DNA from: a virus
IMG/VR virus record: IMGVR_UViG_3300021371_000041
Coordinates: 1 to 40,282 of that record
Direction: 5' to 3' (one strand)
Length of the DNA stretch: 40,282 nucleotides
Below are positions 6,360-13,860 of the stretch, piece after piece (the first letter of the stretch is position 1; every line of letters begins with the position of its first letter). The notes under the pieces are model-generated. The model saw only the letters and a list, made by a program, of their open reading frames with translations, was not told the origin of the DNA and did not search any database. A program made the position numbers and the translations under genes.

Positions 6360-6388
6360 AGCATAACACAGAGTCAATAGGTTGTCAA
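6360..6388 (-). promoter_or_regulatory. sigma70-type early promoter
   Basis: Minus strand TTGACA (6388-6383), 17-base spacer, TATGCT (6365-6360). It starts immediately after the last gene of the late block (stop at 6389) and marks the boundary between late and early regions. No terminator is visible before it. Confidence 0.75.
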
Positions 6389-7006
6389 TTATCTCCACAA
6401 TGGTCCACAATACCACCCCACTAAAGAATGACGAACACCTCTTGTAACAGGTTTAACACAATGATCCAATCTAGAATCAAATACAATTAAAGATCCTTGT
6501 TTTTTAGTTTGCAAAATTTCTGCAGAATTTTCATTTTGTCTAAAACACAATTCTCCACCATCGTAATCATTTTCATCTGATAACTGCAAAGAAAATGAAA
6601 GTTTTCTAATTTTTTCTTCTGGTCTTTTTTTAGTCAAATAGAATAAATCTCTATCTTCATCTGCGTGCCACTTATAATGTGAGCCTTCTTTATAAACAGA
6701 ATATTGATAGTGATTATCACTAATTCCAGATATATCATACTTAAAATGATCTTTGTTTATATGGTCAATATAATATGTTATCATTCCAGCAATCCATTGA
6801 TCTTCAGCAATCCATTTTATATCAGTTTTTCTATCGTTATGATTTAATATGTGATCAAATTTTCCTGTATCTTCATTCCATTTTCTGGTATGAGCATCAA
6901 TCAATTTATTGTCTGGGGAATATTGATTTTTAATTATATTACATAATTCAGATGGAATGTTAGTAAGAACGGTAATTATAGCACTGTTTATAGCAATATT
7001 AGTCAT
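6389..7006 (-). CDS. 2-oxoglutarate/Fe(II)-dependent oxygenase 1
   Basis: A 205-residue single-domain enzyme of the prolyl-4-hydroxylase/PKHD type. The iron triad is visible: H114-A-D116 in HYKWHADED, H182 in RLDHCVKP, with R192 (or R189) as the likely 2-oxoglutarate anchor in TRGVRHSLVGWY. The jelly-roll hallmark DYDGGELCF lies between (residues about 147-155). Such enzymes use O2 and 2-oxoglutarate to hydroxylate protein side chains or small molecules. It is the last gene of the late fibre operon, seven bases after 7013-7867, so a virion protein is a plausible substrate, which is inference. Confidence 0.85.
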   Translation of the reverse strand: MTNIAINSAIITVLTNIPSELCNIIKNQYSPDNKLIDAHTRKWNEDTGKFDHILNHNDRKTDIKWIAEDQWIAGMITYYIDHINKDHFKYDISGISDNHYQYSVYKEGSHYKWHADEDRDLFYLTKKRPEEKIRKLSFSLQLSDENDYDGGELCFRQNENSAEILQTKKQGSLIVFDSRLDHCVKPVTRGVRHSLVGWYCGPLWR

Positions 7007-7012
7007 TAATTA

Positions 7013-7867
7013 TTAAAGCTCTTCAAATAAACTACGTGTAATTATCTCAACAACTTTATTGGTTATACGTTCATCCTGATCAATATCAAATTCTATTGAA
7101 AACAATCTATTTCCACTTAAATGAGATTTAATAAAATCTACTTCTTCTTGATTGAGAAGATCTCCAGCAATCATTTCATCCAAAACGGATAAATTATAGT
7201 TTTCAACATTGCACTTCTTCATCTCTATTAAATTTTTATCTTCTAAAGTTTTTGCATACGATCCTTGCATTATAGGAACATCATATGTAAATATAGACTT
7301 ATAAGTGCCATCCACATTAAAGATAAGAAAATTTTTATATGTAGATTTGCTATTACTAAAATCATTAATGACGTTAATATCACTATTCTCTACAGTCTTT
7401 TTGTATTCTACATCGTAAATTCCAATTCCTGTTATTTGACCATTAGAATCAAAAATCATATCACTTAACTTATTTGTCATAGAATCAGTCTTTGATATCT
7501 TTTCCTCAATTAAAGGTTTTAAATGAGATATCTCTGCGATTTCTGCCGTTGACACAAAATCATCCCATAAATGTTGAGGTCTTATCAAGTTATAGTTAGA
7601 ACTGACTTGAATTTCATATTGCAATACATTGTCACCAGAATAGTATATTCCAAAAAACGTACTCTCTTCGTTAAATTTTGTAGTATTATTATTAAATTTG
7701 TAATTTAATATTTTTTTAAATTTTTCTGTTAAACCTTGATCTAAATCTGGTTTGTATATTTCATCATAAAAAGAAGTAAATTCAAGAAACATATGCTCAT
7801 AAGTTCCAATATGTTCTTTAGAACTTAAATTATACTTTTCAGATACATAAAATTTTTCGGAAAACAT
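7013..7867 (-). CDS. hypothetical protein in oxygenase/fibre cluster (284 aa)
   Basis: A 284-residue AT-rich product starting MFSEKFYVSEKYNLSSKEHI. It is alpha/beta with no recognisable catalytic motif; a C-terminal helix-rich segment (DEMIAGDLLNQEEVDFIKSH) resembles assembly or scaffolding proteins only loosely. It is one base from the gene before it and six from the oxygenase after it, so all three are cotranscribed. A role in fibre maturation or assembly is possible from context alone. Confidence 0.65.
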   Translation of the reverse strand: MFSEKFYVSEKYNLSSKEHIGTYEHMFLEFTSFYDEIYKPDLDQGLTEKFKKILNYKFNNNTTKFNEESTFFGIYYSGDNVLQYEIQVSSNYNLIRPQHLWDDFVSTAEIAEISHLKPLIEEKISKTDSMTNKLSDMIFDSNGQITGIGIYDVEYKKTVENSDINVINDFSNSKSTYKNFLIFNVDGTYKSIFTYDVPIMQGSYAKTLEDKNLIEMKKCNVENYNLSVLDEMIAGDLLNQEEVDFIKSHLSGNRLFSIEFDIDQDERITNKVVEIITRSLFEEL

Positions 7868-7868
7868 T

Positions 7869-8213
7869 TTAGTTACTTGCTATTTTTTGACCTAAAGAGT
7901 TAAAGATTGTAAAATGAATATAATCTTCCTTATCGCATGATGCTTGACTTTCAGGAAGAACATCATCAAAGAAACTCATAGCCTCTTGCTCATTATCAAC
8001 AGTAACAAAAACAAATTCTGATTGTGTTAATGCAGTAAAGATATCAAGAGGAAGAATATTTTTATAAATCTCCATTGATTGATTAATTCTTTCTACATTG
8101 TCACTATTATTCCACCCATAAGAACGAAGATAAACAACACACTTTTCATTTGATTTAGCATGTTCTTCTATGAGATCTTCAAAATACATACAATCATAAG
8201 TAGCATTTAACAT
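7869..8213 (-). CDS. hypothetical protein in oxygenase/fibre cluster (114 aa)
   Basis: A 114-residue acidic product (MLNATYDCMYFEDLIEEHAK, later FVFVTVDNEQEAMSFFDDVL). The pattern of alternating strands and helices suggests a small alpha/beta fold, thioredoxin- or ferredoxin-like in outline, but there is no CxxC. It directly follows an oxygenase gene by one base. No family recognised. Confidence 0.6.
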   Translation of the reverse strand: MLNATYDCMYFEDLIEEHAKSNEKCVVYLRSYGWNNSDNVERINQSMEIYKNILPLDIFTALTQSEFVFVTVDNEQEAMSFFDDVLPESQASCDKEDYIHFTIFNSLGQKIASN

Positions 8214-8214
8214 T

Positions 8215-8733
8215 TCAATCCTCCAGTGTTAATTTCCAAGCAATTGTAACCCTTAAACTAGTAAAAAGTCTAGAAGTTTCTTCAGCATAATGCCAGATTC
8301 TTCCAGGAAACAAAACAGCGCAATTTGGTTTTGGTAACTTGTAAAAATATTTATCTCTATCTAAAATAAAAATAGTTTTACCTCCCCATTCTAAATCCCA
8401 AGATGAATTTGGATAGTATAAAAATGTATATCCAGTATCATCATACCAATCTTGATGGGGTCTTCCCTTTGTGCCATATGTATGACCATTTGCATACACA
8501 GAATCTAAAGAAAATTTTTTACCTACTAATGTGTTTATTTTTTCTAAAAGAATTTTGGTAAAAAATTCATTATTATTTAATTCCATTATCCAAAAAGAAA
8601 TATCATCTTTTGGATAAGATTCATGACCATATTTCCATTTTGCATCAGAGATACAATTAATTATTTTAGAATAACTATCATTATCAAAGACTTTATCGTA
8701 AGAAATAATGTCATTTTCACTAAATTTCTCCAT
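8215..8733 (-). CDS. 2-oxoglutarate/Fe(II)-dependent oxygenase 2
   Basis: A 172-residue enzyme with the metal triad H93-Q-D95 (GRPHQDWYDD), H148 (GRIWHYAEE) and R161 (SLRVTIAWKL) as the likely co-substrate anchor. The WGGKTIFI stretch (about 116-123) and the LFPGRIWH loop are typical of the prolyl-hydroxylase-like branch. It overlaps the preceding oxygenase gene by 14 bases, so the two are translated together. Substrate unknown; location next to tail-fibre genes suggests a structural protein. Confidence 0.8.
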   Translation of the reverse strand: MEKFSENDIISYDKVFDNDSYSKIINCISDAKWKYGHESYPKDDISFWIMELNNNEFFTKILLEKINTLVGKKFSLDSVYANGHTYGTKGRPHQDWYDDTGYTFLYYPNSSWDLEWGGKTIFILDRDKYFYKLPKPNCAVLFPGRIWHYAEETSRLFTSLRVTIAWKLTLED

Positions 8734-9373
8734 ATTTCCTCAATAAATTAATTCTAGATTGCTCAAGTTTAGCACAATTTTTTCTTAAATTTTGGTCTGC
8801 AGAAAAATCGCTAGAAATAGTTGCAAGTTCTACACAATGTTCTCTTATAAATTTATCTTTTATTAGACTTTGTGCCCAAAAAAGAATTACATCCCTATTT
8901 CCTGACTTAACAGTATTAACTTTATGAACTATTCCAGTATCATAAAGTATTGCTTTACCTGCACTTAACTTTACAGGAATTTTAAAATCTCCTTGATTCA
9001 ATATCAATTCTCCACCTTCGTATTCTTCAGGATCGGAAAGAAATAAAGTCATACTATAATCTGTACGAAGATTTCCAATTTCTAACTCATCTATATGATA
9101 GTCATAAAACATTCCTTCAGAGTAACGAACTGGATATGGTATTGTTATGTCTTTAAATGAAAATTTAGTGTTAAATATAGTCTTTTGTGCAAAAATAGAA
9201 TGGAGATAATTATAAAAATTTATGTAAGACTGATGATTTAAATCTACAGTCTTACAATACTTTACGGATTTATTTAATCCTTGATTAGTTTCTCCTGGAA
9301 CGTAATTTAAATTACCAAATAAGTTTTTTACTTTTTGTAATTCGTCTTCACATAAAACATCAATAATATACAT
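8720..9373 (-). CDS. PKHD-type 2-oxoglutarate/Fe(II) oxygenase 3
   Basis: A 217-residue protein with a textbook PKHD pattern: H93-I-D95 in YDYHIDELE, the EEYEGGELIL signature (about 117-125), H150 in GIVHKVNTV and R160 in SGNRDVILFWAQSL. It most resembles the PiuC/YbiX group of hydroxylases. It lies five bases after the fibre-assembly-like gene at 9379-10275. The family is confident; the substrate is not known. Codon use is AT-rich like the neighbouring structural genes, so it appears long resident. Confidence 0.88.
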   Translation of the reverse strand: MYIIDVLCEDELQKVKNLFGNLNYVPGETNQGLNKSVKYCKTVDLNHQSYINFYNYLHSIFAQKTIFNTKFSFKDITIPYPVRYSEGMFYDYHIDELEIGNLRTDYSMTLFLSDPEEYEGGELILNQGDFKIPVKLSAGKAILYDTGIVHKVNTVKSGNRDVILFWAQSLIKDKFIREHCVELATISSDFSADQNLRKNCAKLEQSRINLLRKYGEI

Positions 9374-9378
9374 CTCTA

Positions 9379-10275
9379 TTATTCTTTAATAACAAATTTA
9401 GTAATATCAAAATCTGGATTACATTCATGAACATCCATAGATTTTATTATATCATAAACACTTTGCTTGACTTCTTTATACTGATTAACATATTCTTTAT
9501 TATGTTCAAGTATTTGTTCAATTCTATTATTAAGAAAGTCAACCGAAGCTTCTGAGTCATGTTTTACCCATTGATCTTCTGTTGACAGATATTCAACTTC
9601 AGAATTTGGATAATTTCTTTTGTATACAACTGGATCAATCGGAAATTTTATTTGATAAACGTATTTTGCAAATTCAAGACCGCTATCAAATTCTTCTGGA
9701 GATTGAATAAGATTATCTCTTAATTCTTTCCTCCAACGTATCCACATGGATTTTTCACCGTCATATTTTTCTTCAATATCTGGAAGAACTCTCCAGTCAG
9801 ACTCAGATAAAAGAATATTTCTTTGACGTTTTTTCTTCATATATCTTTTATAGAAGAAAAGATTCTGTTGTTCTATTTTTTCTACTGCTCTTAAAACTTC
9901 ATAAGATTTAAAATCAGCATTTACAATTTTTAATGCTTCAATTGCATCAATTAAAAATTGACACTGTTCATGATTTGCACCTTTAAAATTATAAGTTTCC
10001 CAATAATTTACTTTTGTTGTAAAGTTATACTTTAACTTTTTTCTTTGGCACAAATACTCACCAGTATTAAAATAAACAAAAACTTCTAGCATATCTTTTT
10101 CGTTATGCCAAAAAATTCCAACAGAATTTAAAAATTTATCTAAAACCTCTTGATTAACGCTTATTCGCATTGGATCATTTGGATTTACTTCTCCATTATC
10201 CTCAAGATTAAAAAATATTACGTACTTGTTAAGTAAGTCAAATTCTATTAGTTGGTGCTTGGTAGTTACTTCCAT
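9379..10275 (-). CDS. tail-fibre-assembly-like chaperone protein
   Basis: A 298-residue protein. Residues about 153-187 carry the pattern NILLSESDWRVLPD followed by MWIRWRKELRDNL, which matches the (R)xxLLxxSDWxxLPD...WxxYRxxLRD motif of tail fibre assembly/tail assembly chaperone proteins of many Caudoviricetes. The N-terminal half (about 1-110) is beta-rich and unassigned; the C-terminal quarter is a long charged helix. The start is coupled to the preceding oxygenase gene as TAATG. Its place between fibre genes and oxygenases fits a chaperone for fibre trimerisation. Motif-based assignment, not a full-length match. Confidence 0.6.
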   Translation of the reverse strand: MEVTTKHQLIEFDLLNKYVIFFNLEDNGEVNPNDPMRISVNQEVLDKFLNSVGIFWHNEKDMLEVFVYFNTGEYLCQRKKLKYNFTTKVNYWETYNFKGANHEQCQFLIDAIEALKIVNADFKSYEVLRAVEKIEQQNLFFYKRYMKKKRQRNILLSESDWRVLPDIEEKYDGEKSMWIRWRKELRDNLIQSPEEFDSGLEFAKYVYQIKFPIDPVVYKRNYPNSEVEYLSTEDQWVKHDSEASVDFLNNRIEQILEHNKEYVNQYKEVKQSVYDIIKSMDVHECNPDFDITKFVIKE

Positions 10276-10937
10276 TATTTGTCTACTTTAATGTACCATC
10301 CTGTTAGTATATATTTATCTGTAGTCAACACTGTATTTCCTTTATGAACATGAGTCATTCCTGCAGGAAAAATAACTACGGTTCCTTTTTTAGGTTTATA
10401 TCTTTTTCTTTGATACAAAAATTCAGTTTCTCCTTCTCCGTCAGGAAGATCATTTAAATAAATCATCCATGTCAATTCTCTTTGAGCATGTGTTGCAGCT
10501 GCATTTTCATAGTGCCATACATGATATCCACCTCCTGGAGGTGTTTTTTGCATCTTAATATCACTAGAAAACATAGAAACATTTTTTAACTGATCAAAGT
10601 TAAAAATATAATGAGAAACACATGAATACAAAAACTGATTAATTTGATAAGTAAAAGTTGGATTTACATAATTCATCAAAATAGATAGATCTTTTCTAAT
10701 TAAAGAACCATTATATTGAACTTCACCCATGATACTATTTTGTTGTTCATATTCTGAAAATTCATTTTCTGTAAAAGAAATTCTATTATTAACTAAATCC
10801 TCAAAATAATTTATTAGTGTATCACAAAAAGAAGATGGGACAAAAGAATCCCAAACTCCAATAAAATCATTGCATTCAAACTTAGTCAAATTTGAATCAA
10901 TCATCAATTCAAGTGGTCTATATGGTTGCATTTTCAT
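10275..10937 (-). CDS. 2-oxoglutarate/Fe(II)-dependent oxygenase 4 (HxE variant)
   Basis: A 220-residue prolyl-hydroxylase-like protein. The PPGGGYHVWHYENAAATHAQ segment carries H142-Y-E144, an HxE version of the usual HxD; the distal histidine is H196 or H198 (GMTHVHKGN) and K208 may hold 2-oxoglutarate. The loop KKGTVVIFPAGMTHVHKG is typical of the family. It directly follows the 961-residue collar protein by five bases and is the first oxygenase in the series. HxE is known in some family members, so activity is likely but less certain than for the other three. Confidence 0.8.
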   Translation of the reverse strand: MKMQPYRPLELMIDSNLTKFECNDFIGVWDSFVPSSFCDTLINYFEDLVNNRISFTENEFSEYEQQNSIMGEVQYNGSLIRKDLSILMNYVNPTFTYQINQFLYSCVSHYIFNFDQLKNVSMFSSDIKMQKTPPGGGYHVWHYENAAATHAQRELTWMIYLNDLPDGEGETEFLYQRKRYKPKKGTVVIFPAGMTHVHKGNTVLTTDKYILTGWYIKVDK

Positions 10938-10942
10938 GATAT

Positions 10943-13828
10943 TTAATATGCCTTTATTATATATTTGATTTTATGAAATTGATTTACAACTGGAACAGTT
11001 CTTTGTGGTTCTAAGTAAAATGTTGGTGTTGGTCTTTTTGTATTACTAAATGTAAATTGTGCTTCATTTAATCCAACTAAAACTTCAGATTGATTAAATG
11101 TTATTTGAATACTATCTGAGTATCCACCTAAACCACTAAATGTACCAACTCCAGAAACGTTTCCATAAGTATAATCTGTGTCAACACTTGTATATTGCAC
11201 TAATCCCAAAGCGTGACTATGAGATTTTAAAGTTCCTGGAGAAATATAAGTATTTACTGAAGCAGTTGTAGAAATTGTATCAATTACTCCAGCATCATTA
11301 AAAGTAGGAGTAATTTCTTGATGAAATGCAAGATTCAAGGAACCGCCATCAGAATACCAATAATTTCCAAACGATTGAGTTGTAGTAGCTTCAGTAGTTG
11401 GATAACTAAGAGTATTAACATTTAATCCTGTTCTTTGAACTTCAGATGACCAATCTCCTGCCCCAGAACTAGTAAGAAGAGATATAAATTGACCTCTCAA
11501 CCAGGTATCAACACCTGGTGATTCATCAACGTCAGGACCATTTACATTATTATTACTATCACTGGCATCAGTACTATAATATGCTCTTGTACCCCATGGT
11601 ATTATTGCTTCTCCACCCTCTGATTCTGTAGCAGAAGTCAACAATAAATGTTCGTGAGGTGGAACATTAACAAAAACTTCAGTTATTCCAGAAATAAGAC
11701 CATCAACTCTAGAAGTTGGTGATATTGTAAATGTAGTCTCACCTTGAATAAACTCAGTTCCAAAAGTTCTTACTGTACCTAATGTAAAAAATGGACTTTC
11801 TAATCCAATATTTGCACCTAATGATGGTGAAGTTACTTGTTCAAACGGATTGTCTCCAGAAACATCAACTTTATCAACGTACCACCATCCACCAGTTTCA
11901 CCAACTTGAGCGTTTGATCCTCCAGATACTATTGGTAAAAATTTAGAAGATCCACTATTTCCATCAACAGAACCAGTTCCGCATATTCTTTTATTTCTAT
12001 AATCAGGAACGTTAAAAGTAGTAGTAGCACCAAACTGATCACTAACTCCTGGAGAATAATCAGATCCGCCATAGGTATTATCTATAACTGCATGTAAAAA
12101 TCTATATTCAAATGTGTTTAGTGCTCTACCATCACACTCAATAAATCCAGGAAATCTTGTTTCAATATTTCCATAATCAGTAGAACTTTCTTTAAGAACT
12201 TGAACAACTGTTCCTATAGCATAACCTTCATATTTTTCATTTTTTCTACTGTACCATGTACCAATAATGTTAGTTTCATCTGGAACAGAAACTGCCGTTG
12301 TTACAGACCATGTAAAAGTAGGAGCAGTTCCAAAAGTTACACCTGTACTTACTGCAGTATTTAAAGAATTACTAGTAAGTATTGATAGATAAACAAAGTT
12401 ATTTACAGAAGGGTCAAAAGTTCTAGGACCTTCTACTGGAGTATCTGAATCAATTGATATTAAAGCACCATTAGTTGCATTAATTTGAATAGGAGTATTG
12501 ATTGCGGTTAATTCTATTAAAGAACTAGATACAAAAGTATTTAAACGTTGTCCTGTTAAATTAGGTGGTTGAATAAAAACAGGTGTTGTAATAGGTGGTC
12601 CAGCAGTTTGAATTTGCCAATTGCCAATAGTTATTGTTCCAACTTGTATTTGAGTTTCTACTATACCATTTTCATCAGCAGAAGATGTATTATACAGATA
12701 AATTATATCACCATTATCTACAAATATATTAGAAAAAGTTCCAATAGAACCATTATTAATTTTTATTCTAGGATTAGATCCAGGAGTTGAAGATAATAAA
12801 GTTACAGGAACTGGTTCTCCAAGTCCACTAATAGAAGTTAAAGATCCAGAGTTGTCAACCATTGGAGCTTCAACTAAAATTGAAGGATCTATATTATTAA
12901 CAGAAATAAATGTAAATGCATTTGGTTCTTTACTTGGTCCACTATTAGTCCTAACTTCCCAAGAAGTTATACCACTACCATCTCCAATAGAAACATTAAT
13001 ATTAATTGAAGTACTTGGGTTACTAGAAGAAAGAGTTCTTAATTGTAAATATTGACCATTTGTTACAGTTCCTGTAGTTCCAAAAGTAACACCATTTAAT
13101 ACATTGTATCCGTTTACATCTTCTGTAGTAGCATTTGATGAAGAAATTGCAAATTGTGGAGTTGCTCCTGGAGAGGATGTAGAAAGAGAAACTTGAGCTG
13201 GCGATGTTAAACCTAAAATTTGAACAACATTACTATAAACAAAAACGTTTAATTCTTCATTTAGTTCATTTTGAAAATCTGGAACTGGTGAAGGACTATT
13301 TGCTACTTGCTGTTCTGTTGTTATTATCCAAGAAGAAGTAGTGCTACCGACACTTACGACAACTCTAGTTTCAGAAGCGAAAAGATTTTGTGATTTGGCA
13401 AAAATGGTAAATGTGTCTCCATTTTGTACCGTTTGAGATCCATCAGTTAAAATATATTCAGTAGAATCGTTTATTTTAATTCCATAATTACTTGGATTAG
13501 CAACTAAATTTGCAGTTATTGTTATAGGAACTGAAAGACCTTCAGAAAGACCAGATACAGTAACTATTTGTTCATTTGGTCTGCTACCATCAGCATAGAA
13601 AAAAGAACTATCTAATGCAGCGTTTGATATATCATTAAAAATAAATGGATCAGCACCAAAATCAGGTGGAGGAACAGATATAGACCAAGTATAAGTTGAC
13701 TCTCCAATATAGATAAGTACTTCTTCTGTAAAACCTCTTACAGATGGAGCTACATATTGAAACCGAAGAGTATCTCCAGAACTAACATAAACAGGACCAT
13801 CTACATTTGGTCTAAAAATATAAGCCAT
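10943..13828 (-). CDS. tail fibre/collar protein with repeated Ig-like modules (961 aa)
   Basis: A large virion protein. Residues 1 to about 510 hold roughly five divergent copies of a 100-residue beta module (recurring pieces such as GLTSPAQVSLSTSSPGATPQ, GLGEPVPVTLLSSTPGSNPR, and a W-x-I/V-x-T strand end such as TSSWIITT, TSWEVRT, GNWQIQT). From about 530 a tail-collar-type segment follows (GTVVQVLKES ... FPGFIECDGRALNTFEYRFL). HxH motifs are at about 725 (PPHEHLLL) and H870/H872 (LKSHSHALG). The C-terminus ends IKYIIKAY, shared in form with two neighbours. A late-type AATAAATA motif precedes it. Probably a receptor-binding or baseplate-attached fibre. Confidence 0.8.
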   Translation of the reverse strand: MAYIFRPNVDGPVYVSSGDTLRFQYVAPSVRGFTEEVLIYIGESTYTWSISVPPPDFGADPFIFNDISNAALDSSFFYADGSRPNEQIVTVSGLSEGLSVPITITANLVANPSNYGIKINDSTEYILTDGSQTVQNGDTFTIFAKSQNLFASETRVVVSVGSTTSSWIITTEQQVANSPSPVPDFQNELNEELNVFVYSNVVQILGLTSPAQVSLSTSSPGATPQFAISSSNATTEDVNGYNVLNGVTFGTTGTVTNGQYLQLRTLSSSNPSTSININVSIGDGSGITSWEVRTNSGPSKEPNAFTFISVNNIDPSILVEAPMVDNSGSLTSISGLGEPVPVTLLSSTPGSNPRIKINNGSIGTFSNIFVDNGDIIYLYNTSSADENGIVETQIQVGTITIGNWQIQTAGPPITTPVFIQPPNLTGQRLNTFVSSSLIELTAINTPIQINATNGALISIDSDTPVEGPRTFDPSVNNFVYLSILTSNSLNTAVSTGVTFGTAPTFTWSVTTAVSVPDETNIIGTWYSRKNEKYEGYAIGTVVQVLKESSTDYGNIETRFPGFIECDGRALNTFEYRFLHAVIDNTYGGSDYSPGVSDQFGATTTFNVPDYRNKRICGTGSVDGNSGSSKFLPIVSGGSNAQVGETGGWWYVDKVDVSGDNPFEQVTSPSLGANIGLESPFFTLGTVRTFGTEFIQGETTFTISPTSRVDGLISGITEVFVNVPPHEHLLLTSATESEGGEAIIPWGTRAYYSTDASDSNNNVNGPDVDESPGVDTWLRGQFISLLTSSGAGDWSSEVQRTGLNVNTLSYPTTEATTTQSFGNYWYSDGGSLNLAFHQEITPTFNDAGVIDTISTTASVNTYISPGTLKSHSHALGLVQYTSVDTDYTYGNVSGVGTFSGLGGYSDSIQITFNQSEVLVGLNEAQFTFSNTKRPTPTFYLEPQRTVPVVNQFHKIKYIIKAY

Positions 13829-13852
13829 TCAGAATAGTTAAATATCCAAAAG

Positions 13853-13860
13853 TATTTATT
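13853..13860 (-). promoter_or_regulatory. late-promoter-like motif (AATAAATA)
   Basis: AATAAATA lies 25 bases upstream of the ATG at 13828, at the end of the preceding gene. It differs by one base from the T4-type late box TATAAATA. The only other spaces in this block are a few bases long, so this may be an internal late start. Confidence 0.45.
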
